Positions 18,674-27,495 of a stretch of 28,220 bases of DNA are shown one piece after another. A model generated the notes under the pieces. It was not told where the DNA came from. It saw nothing but the letters and a program-made list of their open reading frames with translations, and made no database searches. The position numbers were made by a program, and so were the translations under genes. How positions within the stretch are numbered: the first letter of the stretch is position 1; each line of letters begins with the position of its first letter. The stretch is from Caecitellus pseudoparvulus. Taxonomy: Eukaryota; Bigyra: Bicosoecida. The stretch covers positions 1 through 28,220 of the forward strand of contig CBFFRQ010000154.1 in the NCBI GenBank assembly GCA_965644315.1, written 5' to 3'.

Positions 18674-21600
18674 TTAACCTAATTTTTGCAGTAGGCTCTG
18701 AAGGGATGACAAGGCATATTGGTTTCCCTGCTCAGCCGCCGCCGTGTACCACCGTACAGCCTCAGTCCCATCCTTCGCCACACCCTTGCCATGCTCATAC
18801 ATGACACCAAGGCTGTACTGCCCTTTCGCATGTCCCTGCTCAGCCGCCGCCCTGTACCATCGCACAGCCTCACTCTCATCCTTCTCCACACCCATTCCGT
18901 ACTCATACATAACACCAAGATTATTCTGCCCCTTCGGCTGCCCCTGCTCAGCCGCCGCACGATACCACTTCACAGCCTTACTTTCATCCTTAGGTACGCC
19001 CCATCCGTGGTCATACATGACACCAAGCTTGAACTGCCCATCGGCATGTCCCTGCTCAGCCGCCGCCCTGTACCACCGTACAGCCTCAGTCTCATCCTTC
19101 GCCACACCCTTGCCATGCTCATACATGACACCAAGGCTGTACTGCCCATCCGCATGTCCCCGCTCAGCCGCCGCCCTGTACCACCGTACAGCCTCAGTCT
19201 CATCCTTCTCCACTCCCTTGCCATGCTCATACATGACACCAAGGCTGTACTGCCCTTTCGCATGTCCCCGCTCAGCCGCCGCACGATACCACTTCACAGC
19301 CTTACTTTCATCCTTCTCCACACCCTTGCCATGCTCATACATGACACCAAGCCTGCACTGCCCATCCGCATGATCCTGCTCAGCCGCCGCCCTGTACCAT
19401 CGCACAGCCTCAGTCTCATCCTTCTCCACACCCTTGCCATGCTCATACATGACACCAAGCCTGCACTGAGCAACCGCATGTCCCCGCTTAGCCGCCGCCC
19501 TGCAACACCGTACAGCCTCAGTCTCATCCTTCGCCACACCCTTGCCATGCTCATACATGACACCAAGGCAATACTGCCCATCCGCATGTCCCTGCTCAGC
19601 CGCCGCCCTGTACCACCGTACAGCCTCAGTCTCATCCTTCTCCACACCCTTGCCATGCTCATACATGACACCAAGCCAATACTGCCCATCCGCATGATCC
19701 TGCTCAGCCGCCGCCCTGTACCACCGTACAGCCTCAGTCTCATCCTTTGCCACACCCTTGCCATGCTCATACATGACACCAAGGCTGCACTGCCCATCCG
19801 CATGATCCTGCTCAGCCGCCGCCCTGTACCACCGTACAGCCTCAGTCTCATCCTTCGCCACACCCTTGCCATGCTCATACATGACACCAAGCCTGTACTG
19901 CGCACCCGCATGTCTCCGCTCAGCCGCCGCCCTGCAACACCGTACAGCCTCAGTCTCATCCTTCGCCACACCCTTGCCATGCTCATACATGACACCAAGC
20001 CTGTACTGCGCACCCGCATGTCTCCGCTCAGCCGCCGCCCTGTACCACCGTACAGCCTCAGTCTCATCCTTTGCCACACCCTTGCCATGCTCATACATGA
20101 CACCAAGCCTGTACTGCGCACCCGCATGTCTCCGCTCAGCCGCCGCCCTGTACCACCGTACAGCCTCAGTCTCATCCTTTGCCACACCCTTGCCATGCTC
20201 ATACATGACACCAAGGCAATACTGAGCATCCGCATGTCCCTGCTCAGCTGCCCCACGAAAACACTGCATAGCATTGATATAATCCTTCTCCACACCCATG
20301 CCTTGTCTGTACATGGTGCCTAGGTTGAACTGCCCTTTCGCATGTCCTTGCTCGGCCGCTCCACCAAAACATAGTACAGCCATAGTATCATCCCTGTCCA
20401 CACCCATGCCGTGCCTGTGCATGGTGCCTAGGTTGTTCTGCCCATCAGCATGACCTTGCGCAGCCGCTGCACCATACCACTGCACAGCTTTGACATAGTC
20501 CTTCGCCACACCCTTGCCATGCTCATACATGACACCAAGCCTGTACTGCCCATCCGCATGTCCCTGCTCAGCCGCCGCCCTGTACCACCGTACAGCCTCA
20601 GTCTCATCCTTCGCCACACCCTTGCCATGCTCATACATGACACCAAGCCTGCACTGCCCTTTCGCATATCCCTGCTCAGCCGCCGCCCTGTACCATCGCA
20701 CAGCCTCAGTCTCATCCTTCTCCACACCCTTGCCATGCTCATACATGACACCAAGCCTGTACTGCGCATCCGCACGCCCCTGCTCAGCTGCTGCAACATA
20801 CCACTGCACAGCTTTGACATAGTCCTTCGCCACACCCTTGCCATGCTCATACATGACACCAAGCCTGTACTGCCCTTTCGCATGTCCCCGCTTAGCCGCC
20901 GCCCTGTACCATCGCACAGCCTCAGTCTCATCCTTCTCCACACCCTTGCCATGCTCATACATGACACCAAGCCTGCACTGCCCATCCGCATGTCCCTGCT
21001 CAGCCGCCGCCCTGTACCACCGTACAGCCTCAGTCTCATCCTTTGCCACACCCTTGCCATGCTCATACATGACACCAAGGCAATACTGAGCATCCGCATG
21101 ATCCTGCTCAGCCGCCGCCCTGTACCACCGTACAGCCTCAGTCTCATCCTTCGCCACACCCTTGCCATGCTCATACATGACACCAAGGCTGTACTTCCCA
21201 CCCGCATGTCTCCGCTCAGCCGCTTCCCGAAACCATCGCACAGCCTCAGTCTCATCCTTCTCCACACCCCTGCCGCTGGCAAACATGACACCAAGCCTGT
21301 ACTGCCCATCCGCATGTCCCCGCTCAGCCGCCGCCCTGTACCACCGTACAGCCTCAGTCTTATCCTTTGCCACACCCTTGCCATGCTCATACTTGACACC
21401 AAGCCTGTACTGCCCTTTCGCATGTGCCTGCTCAGCCGCCGCCCTGTACCATCGCACAGCCTCAGTCTCATCCTTCTCCACACCCTTGCCATGCTCATAC
21501 ATGACACCAAGCCTGCACTGAGCAACCGCATGTCCCCGCTTAGCCGCCGCCCTGCAACACCGTACAGCCTCAGTCTCATCCTTCGCCACACCCTTGCCAT

Positions 21601-24304
21601 GCTCATACATGACACCAAGGCTGCACTGCCCATCCGCATGATCCTGCTCAGCCGCCGCCCTGTACCATCGCACAGCCTCAGTCTCATCCTTCGCCACACC
21701 CTTGCCATGCTCATACATGACACCAAGGCTGCACTGCCCATCCGCATGATCCTGCTCAGCCGCCGCCCTGTACCATCGCACAGCCTCAGTCTCATCCTTC
21801 TCCACTCCCTTGCCATGCTCATACATGACACCAAGCCAATACTGCCCATCCGCATGTCCCCGCTCAGCCGCCGCCCTGTACCACCGTACAGCCTCAGTCT
21901 CATCCTTCTCCACTCCCTTGCCATGCTCATACATGACACCAAGGCTGTACTGCCCTTTCGCATGTCCCTGCTCAGCCGCCGCCCTGTACCACCGTACAGC
22001 CTCGACATCATCCCTCGCTACACCCTGGCCACGTCTGTACATGAAGCCCAGCTCGGCCTGTGCCGTCACATGTCCCTGCTCAGCCGCTGCATGAAACCAC
22101 CGCACAGCCTCAGTCTGATCCTTCGGCACACCCCAGCCGTACTGGTGCATGACTCCCAGCTCGGTCTGCGCTGTGGGATGTTTCTGTTCAGCCATTGTGA
22201 ATATTACCTTCAGCGCGTCAGCCTGGCCCATTTGTGTTTTTATACGCAAGTGGCGGTACACTGAGCGGCATTCCTCAGTCAGGATAGATGCTCGTTTAAA
22301 TGCTTGGCGTGTTTTACACTCAGCTGCTTGTGTGTCCTCCTGGCTTTGCGTCAAAGCCTGCTTGGCGCCCTGGAGCGCTGCTCGCACAGCCTTTCCGCTG
22401 GCGACCACAGGCTTCGTTGCCTCTCCTGCAGCCCCTGTCACATCATGCCGGGCACACAATAGTTCACGCACCATTCGCATGTTGCCACCTGTGTAAACCA
22501 CCTCCAAACCTTGTGCCTCGCCCCACGAGTTGCCAGTCTCCAGGTCCACCGCACGATCACCTTCAAGGCTGAACAGCTCCCTCACCACACCCAGGTGATC
22601 ATGCACGCAAGCAAGTCGGAAGCCGGCTTCAGGCCCATCCCTATCTCCAGTATGGACATCCACTGCTGCTTCTCCGCTCAGTGCAAGCAGTTCTTGTACT
22701 TTTGAAAGGTCGCCCGCGCGACAGGCAGCGATGAAGGGAGGCACATGAGAACCACCTTCTGCGGTTGGAAATGCCGCACCACTGACCCCATGGACTGAAA
22801 AATCTACTCCAACAAGTCCACTGCTGCCTGTGTCACCCTCTGCCTGGCAAAATGCTGCGTATGCCTCCTTGCACCATGATTTGCTCCCTTCGGACACGCC
22901 CTCTAGAACTTCAAGCAAATGGCGACCGTCCTCCTCGCCGCTTGACACAAACACACCCCCTCCCAAGCCTTCAGTCCCTATCCCTAGGATCTCGCGCAGT
23001 ACTCCTCTCATACAACTGTTTGCCTTTTCGCTCCCAATCCACACTTCTGAACACGCTCCAAGCACCACCATACATGAACCAGCTTCCACAGCCTCCGCCA
23101 CACCGGAAACCCTGCACGAGGGCAAGCCAACCACCACAAAGCTCGACAGCCTCACACCACCCACCCCAACACCACAAGCCTCGGCAACAGCACAGGTCCC
23201 AAGCACAACCCTGCACAGCCTCTGGCGGACCTGAATCCCCACGTCACCCCAAGCCTCATCATTTACGACCTCGCTCAAGGGCCATCCGGCTTCACAGTGC
23301 AGCTGCAGCGTCACACTGCTGCTGGACCCCACTGAATCTAATTCTGACGCTTCTGTGCACAGCGCAGCTCCCTGCATAGATTGAGTGAAGCGAGGTAGCC
23401 CTTGCGCCAAACGAGCATCCTCGCTCTGCTTCATTCCAGAAACCCTGCAAGCCAAGGTCTCAACGCTCACCGCAGCACGCCTGCACCACTCTTCCACTTC
23501 CTCTCGCCCCATGGTGAAGTCGGGCGTAAGACCAACTTGAACTTGCAATAAGTGCGTTGCCCCGCTCTCAAACCGCTGCACTCCTTCTGGCACATCAGCG
23601 CCCAGGCCTGACGGCAGCTGCTGGCCAACGAAAAATTCGTTGCTCCCCACCATGCCCACAAGCTGATTAAGACGCTTCACAGCAGCCTCCAGGTGTCCCG
23701 CAGCATCCTCGCTCATCAGCTCTCCTGCTTCCTGAACTCGCAGCCACTCAGCTTGCTGTATCATGCAAGCCATGGCACCTGATACTTCACTTGCACCGTA
23801 TACTTCATGACTCATCACGGCCTCGGAACCATCCATACTCACACGCTGTGTCTCGTGGTTGATCCACCACCGCGTCAGGTCTGCCAGGTCGCCTTCGGAC
23901 CCGCCCCCACCGCGCACGCTAAGCCAGGCCTCCAAAATGGGGCCCCATACCGCATCCCCCTCGGGCAAAGCGCTTTCACTCTCTCCCCCTGCCGCCTGGC
24001 GCAGCACATCCACCGCAGTAAAGCACCGAAACGAAAGGTGCTTCAGCGCAGCACACACAAGTTCTCGCCCTCGCTGCCCCGCCAACAGCTCAGCTTGCCC
24101 CAGCAACGAACTCCCCGCATCATGGAGCAAGTGTCCCAGATCCACCAGACTCGTGCAAGCGGATTTAGCATCCAAGACAGGCGTCTCCCCTCTGCCAATG
24201 GCCGCCAGCCCTCGTAACGCACAGCCAAGCAGAGCAGCGCCGTCAGGCAGACAATCGACTTTGGCCAGACACGCCAGGATTGCGTCACTTGGCGCATCCG
24301 ACAC
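18674..24304 (-). CDS. Giant ankyrin/Sel1-like repeat protein
   Basis: A continuous frame encodes 1876 residues from a GTG at 24304; it stays open to 24427 with no in-frame ATG, so an upstream spliced exon probably supplies the start. Residues 1-520 are Cys- and Gly-rich and unrecognised. Residues 521-640 hold about three ankyrin-like units with VVRELFSLEGDRAVDL, matching the neighbouring ankyrin genes. Residues 645-713 look helical. Residues 714-1865 are 32 Sel1-like repeats of 36 residues, consensus YxLGVMYEHGKGVxKDETEAVRWYRAAAEQGHADGQ broken as LGVMYEHGKGV / EAVRWYRAAAE. An 11-residue tail ends in QKLG. Sel1 repeats form right-handed alpha-solenoids that scaffold protein complexes, as in SEL1L/Hrd3 and chitin synthase activators. 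No signal peptide or membrane segment is visible, so a cytosolic or nuclear scaffold is a guess. Units 1, 2, 9, 17, 18, 30 and 31 are the most divergent. Confidence 0.85.
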   Translation of the reverse strand: MSDAPSDAILACLAKVDCLPDGAALLGCALRGLAAIGRGETPVLDAKSACTSLVDLGHLLHDAGSSLLGQAELLAGQRGRELVCAALKHLSFRCFTAVDVLRQAAGGESESALPEGDAVWGPILEAWLSVRGGGGSEGDLADLTRWWINHETQRVSMDGSEAVMSHEVYGASEVSGAMACMIQQAEWLRVQEAGELMSEDAAGHLEAAVKRLNQLVGMVGSNEFFVGQQLPSGLGADVPEGVQRFESGATHLLQVQVGLTPDFTMGREEVEEWCRRAAVSVETLACRVSGMKQSEDARLAQGLPRFTQSMQGAALCTEASELDSVGSSSSVTLQLHCEAGWPLSEVVNDEAWGDVGIQVRQRLCRVVLGTCAVAEACGVGVGGVRLSSFVVVGLPSCRVSGVAEAVEAGSCMVVLGACSEVWIGSEKANSCMRGVLREILGIGTEGLGGGVFVSSGEEDGRHLLEVLEGVSEGSKSWCKEAYAAFCQAEGDTGSSGLVGVDFSVHGVSGAAFPTAEGGSHVPPFIAACRAGDLSKVQELLALSGEAAVDVHTGDRDGPEAGFRLACVHDHLGVVRELFSLEGDRAVDLETGNSWGEAQGLEVVYTGGNMRMVRELLCARHDVTGAAGEATKPVVASGKAVRAALQGAKQALTQSQEDTQAAECKTRQAFKRASILTEECRSVYRHLRIKTQMGQADALKVIFTMAEQKHPTAQTELGVMHQYGWGVPKDQTEAVRWFHAAAEQGHVTAQAELGFMYRRGQGVARDDVEAVRWYRAAAEQGHAKGQYSLGVMYEHGKGVEKDETEAVRWYRAAAERGHADGQYWLGVMYEHGKGVEKDETEAVRWYRAAAEQDHADGQCSLGVMYEHGKGVAKDETEAVRWYRAAAEQDHADGQCSLGVMYEHGKGVAKDETEAVRCCRAAAKRGHAVAQCRLGVMYEHGKGVEKDETEAVRWYRAAAEQAHAKGQYRLGVKYEHGKGVAKDKTEAVRWYRAAAERGHADGQYRLGVMFASGRGVEKDETEAVRWFREAAERRHAGGKYSLGVMYEHGKGVAKDETEAVRWYRAAAEQDHADAQYCLGVMYEHGKGVAKDETEAVRWYRAAAEQGHADGQCRLGVMYEHGKGVEKDETEAVRWYRAAAKRGHAKGQYRLGVMYEHGKGVAKDYVKAVQWYVAAAEQGRADAQYRLGVMYEHGKGVEKDETEAVRWYRAAAEQGYAKGQCRLGVMYEHGKGVAKDETEAVRWYRAAAEQGHADGQYRLGVMYEHGKGVAKDYVKAVQWYGAAAAQGHADGQNNLGTMHRHGMGVDRDDTMAVLCFGGAAEQGHAKGQFNLGTMYRQGMGVEKDYINAMQCFRGAAEQGHADAQYCLGVMYEHGKGVAKDETEAVRWYRAAAERRHAGAQYRLGVMYEHGKGVAKDETEAVRWYRAAAERRHAGAQYRLGVMYEHGKGVAKDETEAVRCCRAAAERRHAGAQYRLGVMYEHGKGVAKDETEAVRWYRAAAEQDHADGQCSLGVMYEHGKGVAKDETEAVRWYRAAAEQDHADGQYWLGVMYEHGKGVEKDETEAVRWYRAAAEQGHADGQYCLGVMYEHGKGVAKDETEAVRCCRAAAKRGHAVAQCRLGVMYEHGKGVEKDETEAVRWYRAAAEQDHADGQCRLGVMYEHGKGVEKDESKAVKWYRAAAERGHAKGQYSLGVMYEHGKGVEKDETEAVRWYRAAAERGHADGQYSLGVMYEHGKGVAKDETEAVRWYRAAAEQGHADGQFKLGVMYDHGWGVPKDESKAVKWYRAAAEQGQPKGQNNLGVMYEYGMGVEKDESEAVRWYRAAAEQGHAKGQYSLGVMYEHGKGVAKDGTEAVRWYTAAAEQGNQYALSSLQSLLQKLG
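18710..22165 (-). repeat. 32 tandem 108-bp repeats encoding Sel1-like units
   Basis: The array is a coding minisatellite: 32 units of exactly 108 bp without indels, many almost identical at DNA level. Higher-order copying is visible. The rare unit with AVRCCRAAAKRGHAVAQ occurs twice, as units 6 and 25, exactly 19 units apart (around 21520 and 19468 on the plus strand). Three consecutive units (19-21) share the AERRHAGAQ ending. Units carrying KDYVKAVQWY (13 and 16) also recur. Confidence 0.95.
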
Positions 24305-24346
24305 ACAGGGCCCATCCCCTGCACCTGTCTGCGCTGCAGCACCATC

Positions 24347-24533
24347 CTGCGTGAAGGAGGGGCGATGTGAGTCGTGAGAAAGTGGTGCCGTTAGAGCGAG
24401 ATCGTAAGGCGAGCACTTGCGCCTGCATCACTCCTCATGCATAAAGCTGCACGAGGTGCTCACCATGTACCTGGCACTACTCACCATGGGGGTCGAATCA
24501 ACTTTATCTCAGATAGCAAAGACGAAAAGTCAC
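24347..24533 (-). other. Putative intron upstream of the Sel1 reading frame
   Basis: On the minus strand a pyrimidine-rich CCCCTCCTTCACGCAG acceptor ends at 24347, and a CTAAC branch-point-like motif lies at 24390-24394, about 43 nt upstream. A GTGACT donor-like sequence starts at 24533. Donor and acceptor both fall on codon boundaries of the flanking frames. This is compatible with splicing but unproven. Confidence 0.35.
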
Positions 24534-24710
24534 CCGTGCAGCTGGGAAGTTGCGTGGTTCCTCTGAGGCAGTGCCCTTCGGCAAAGCTGAGGCGTTGGCT
24601 GCAATTTCCGCACTGAGGAGTGCTTGATACAGCTCGAGGGCACAGACGAGGAAGGAGTGGGACCTAAAGGACTTTGGTATTTGATCATTGAAGAGTTTTT
24701 CATGTGTCAT
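24534..24710 (-). CDS. Putative first exon of the Sel1-repeat gene
   Basis: An ATG at 24710 opens 59 codons (MTHEKLFNDQIP..., ending NFPAAR) up to the donor-like GTGACT. Joined in phase 0 to 24346 it would extend the ankyrin/Sel1 protein and give it an ATG start, which the main frame lacks. The peptide has no recognised domain. Unspliced, the frame runs to a stop at 24504. Another exon or a non-AUG start are alternatives. Confidence 0.3.
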
Positions 24711-25010
24711 ACCTGTGCTTGTCTCCCCCCCTCAACACCCAACCAATCTGCCGTTTGAATTGGCCGACCTCGCCCCTCGAAATCCTCCCAGCGCCAAGTC
24801 GGTCTTCTTGCGTCCACAGCACCTGATCAACGATACCACTTGGGCTCTGGGTAGCCATTGCTTACCGTTGCCTCCACGATGCCTTTACCTGTGCATGGCG
24901 CTGTGTAGCTTGTCCAGAATCGTCACGTTGGTGCTCCACACTCAAGGATCACAATAGAGATGGAGTGCAAACCGCGCAATTCAAGAGCCGACCGAAGTTC
25001 GCGTGTGTCT

Positions 25011-25457
25011 TCAAGGTGAAGGAGCCCCCGGTGTGCTAGGTCGGGGCCCAGGCCGGCTGAGGTACGTCTCCTGCTTGCACGTTGCAACTACGCAGCCTCT
25101 CAGCCAAGGGGAAGCCCACCACTGCTCGATAACCCTAGCGGCATGCTTGGTGGCAGACAAGTGTCCGCATTTGTCACAAAAGGCGCAATGATCCACACCC
25201 TTTGCGAGATGGCAAGCTGGTGTGCCGCAGAAGGTACCCAGATGCCTGTGTCCAAAGGACAGCCTGAGACCACCCTCACTCCTCGAACCATCCTTCGCGT
25301 GCACATCAACTTCCTGGCCACCAACTATGCTTATCAGCTCCATCGCATTATCAAGGTGGCCATGGCCGCAGGCCAGTCGTAACAAAGCCTCAGGCGCGCG
25401 GCGACGGACTGCCAAAGTAAGTGCTGCACGGTTCGATTTCCGCAGAACAGGCACCAA
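25011..25457 (-). pseudogene. Decayed ankyrin-repeat fragment
   Basis: The middle of this frame still shows two ankyrin-like units of the local type: LLRLACGHGHLDNAMELI, then GGQEVDVHA, then LRLSFGHRHLG. After that the pattern breaks off into Cys/His-rich sequence without repeats. The 148-codon frame begins at a non-ATG or weak start. It lies between the Sel1 gene and the minus-strand ankyrin gene and is on the same strand as both, so it is probably a relic of a duplicated ankyrin gene. It could also be an exon of a gene I cannot resolve. The 300 bp between 24711 and 25010 hold nothing I recognise. Confidence 0.45.
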
Positions 25458-25904
25458 CGACTCAACGCCCCCCGGCGGTCTACCGGAGCGAGAAATGCAT
25501 CTTTGCGGACCCTAGAAGAAACTATCCCGTCGCAGGTTTCATCTCTAGCGACCTGCTTGGCGTATTTCTGCTTCCCTTACCGCAATCTAGATGCGATTAT
25601 TTGGCTGGCGCAGGCTCAGCAGTAAAATCAAAAACTGCGAAAGCTTGCTAACAGACAAGACTGCCCACAGATGCAAAACGACATGCATACCACCGAGAAA
25701 TTTAAAATACAATCGGCATTGATATTTGCTCTTGTGGGCTCAACTGATGAAGTAGTTTGAGTTTGAAGCGCCACCTTGCCTTCCTCTCCTGGCCATTCCT
25801 CTTGTCGCAAATACCTAAGTATCCACTCTCAGTGCTCGGCTCAACGGCACCTCTACACTGTAGTCAAAGCTCATATCAACCTTCCACCTTAGCCCGACAA
25901 CGCG
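25458..25904. other. Intergenic region, nothing recognised
   Basis: These 447 bp contain only short frames with no domain content. I see no RNA gene, repeat or clear promoter; the part near 25680-25750 is somewhat AT-rich. Confidence 0.5.
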
Positions 25905-27119
25905 TCAGGCAGCCAGTGACATCCTTAGCAGAACTGCTGCACTCCTCCCCTGCATCTCACTGGTACCGCTCCACACAGTATCCAGAGCCACGCGCAGTGC
26001 TAGCCTTCCGTCACTGAGCTTTGTGTCTCGTGGAATAAAGCGCTCACCTCTCAAGGAGAGCAACTCGCGCACCACGTCCAGGTGCCCATTCTTACATGCC
26101 GATCGAAAGCCATACTCAGGATCCCCCTCAAGCCCCGCATGCACATCCACCTCTCGATCGCCAGTGAGGGCTAGCAGCTCCCGCACCACACCAATACATC
26201 CATTCTTACAGGCGCATCGGAAGCCAGACTCAACATCTGAGTGGACATCCACGGCACGGTCGCCTGAGAGGCACAGCAGCTCGCGAACAACGCCCACATG
26301 TCCACCCCCACAAGCGAGCCGAAACGCAGACTCGCCAAGGTTATGAACGTATACCTCCTGATCACCTGTGAGAGAGAGCAGCTCCCGCACAACAGCCAAG
26401 TGTCCGTTTCGGCACGCTTTCCTAAAGCCGTTGTCCAACAATGTGCTTACCCGTGCCGCTCGCGAACCACGCAGCGCTAGCAGCTCACGCAAGACATCCA
26501 GATGCCCGTTTGCGCACGCCCAGCGAAACCCCCACTCCCGGCTTGCATGCACATCCACTTCACGGTCCCCAGCCAGCGACAGAAGCTCCCGGACCACTGC
26601 CAGGTGCCCGAATTCGCAAGCAGCTCGAAACGCGTACTCACTGTCTGCATGCACGTCCACTGCTCGTTCACCAGTCAAGGCAAGAAGCTCACGCACCACA
26701 TGAATGTGGCCATTTCGGCATGCCCCTTTAAATGCAGATTCGCCCCGAACATGGCTGTCAACTGCGCGCTGGTCGCCGAGACGCAGCAAAGCACGCACGA
26801 CGTCCACGTGTCCGAGGCGACACGCTTCACGAAAGCCAAGCTCTTCACTCGGCCAGAGCTCATGACTGCCACCACTGGAGTGAACATCTACCTCCTGGTC
26901 GCCGCTCAACGCCAGCAGCGCCTCCATCAACTCCACATGCCCAGCCATGCACGAGACCAGGAAGGCAGCCGTCGTCTCCTCGCCAGACAGACTCTCCAAC
27001 AGGCCCCCCTTCCCCCCTTGCCATTCCTGCATCATCTCCATTATTGCACCTGCGTTTACGGCGTCACAGGCAGCTTGCCAGCGCTGCCTTGCATCCGCAG
27101 GCCCGGCGCTACCAGCCAT
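25905..27119 (-). CDS. Ankyrin-repeat protein, nine units
   Basis: The protein has 404 residues from the ATG at 27119. That start is preferred because the following sequence (MAGSAGP...RWQAACDAVNAG) resembles the start of the divergent neighbour (MASEGCP...QWNAACADGDA); the frame is open upstream but without a better-placed ATG. Nine units of 34 residues follow, with consensus GFRxACxNGHLxVVRELLxLxGDRxVDVHA. Insertions of a few residues occur in units 1 (SHELWPS) and 8 (LEGDP). Ankyrin units normally form helix-loop-helix stacks that bind other proteins; here the GHLxVVRELL core corresponds to the usual GHLEVVKLLL helix. The C-terminal 40 residues lack repeats. No kinase, SOCS or membrane segment is seen, so the partner is unknown. 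The repeats have diverged from one another, unlike the Sel1 array nearby. Confidence 0.85.
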   Translation of the reverse strand: MAGSAGPADARQRWQAACDAVNAGAIMEMMQEWQGGKGGLLESLSGEETTAAFLVSCMAGHVELMEALLALSGDQEVDVHSSGGSHELWPSEELGFREACRLGHVDVVRALLRLGDQRAVDSHVRGESAFKGACRNGHIHVVRELLALTGERAVDVHADSEYAFRAACEFGHLAVVRELLSLAGDREVDVHASREWGFRWACANGHLDVLRELLALRGSRAARVSTLLDNGFRKACRNGHLAVVRELLSLTGDQEVYVHNLGESAFRLACGGGHVGVVRELLCLSGDRAVDVHSDVESGFRCACKNGCIGVVRELLALTGDREVDVHAGLEGDPEYGFRSACKNGHLDVVRELLSLRGERFIPRDTKLSDGRLALRVALDTVWSGTSEMQGRSAAVLLRMSLAA

Positions 27120-27495
27120 GGCGTGGTGAGGCAAGTTCCGCAGTCGCACGAGACGCAGACTTTGCAGGAAATTATTCGCACGGGCCACAATTCAAGGTTT
27201 GCGTAGCATCTATCTGTCTATTACAGGTGGTTTGATTTTGATTGCCCCTGCATAGGTTTTGTGGTGCTCGCAGCGCCTTCGAATACGCTGTATCTGACAC
27301 CCGCTTCTGCTCTCCTCAAAACCTGACCCCAACACAGACCAATATTCACAAAACAACCCCCTGACAAGACAAATTTCTTGATCATGCTTAGCTGGTGCGA
27401 TCCAGGTCCACTTTTGAACAAAGGAGCGTCTCGCTGCGCGTGCTCACGCTCGCCAGCTCCAAGTGCGGAACTTTTCCCTGCTTGAACTGTGAAGC
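27120..27495. promoter_or_regulatory. Shared upstream region of two divergent ankyrin genes
   Basis: The 376 bp between the two start codons must hold both promoters or leaders. A CCAAT lies at 27339-27343 on the plus strand, about 155 bp before the right-hand ATG, in a stretch rich in C and A. No convincing TATA box is visible on either strand. Calling it a bidirectional promoter is inference from gene arrangement. Confidence 0.35.

Noticed and set aside
18710-22165. CRISPR array or non-coding satellite
   Set aside because: The 108-bp units have no unique spacers and are translated without interruption into a known solenoid motif.
18719-22264. Two long plus-strand frames (534 and 604 codons) opposite the Sel1 array
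   Set aside because: They are the complement of a 108-bp repeat; since 108 is a multiple of three, any frame open in one unit stays open through the array. The translations are low-complexity repeats with no domain.
18674-24304. Sel1 repeats as evidence of bacterial contamination
   Set aside because: Sel1-like repeats are common in bacteria. Here they share a reading frame with the same ankyrin type found in neighbouring genes, on a piece that carries a eukaryotic telomere.
22830-24377. Plus-strand frames of 130-175 codons opposite the Sel1 gene N-terminus
   Set aside because: They are Pro/Ser/His-rich shadows of a GC-rich coding strand with no recognisable domain.
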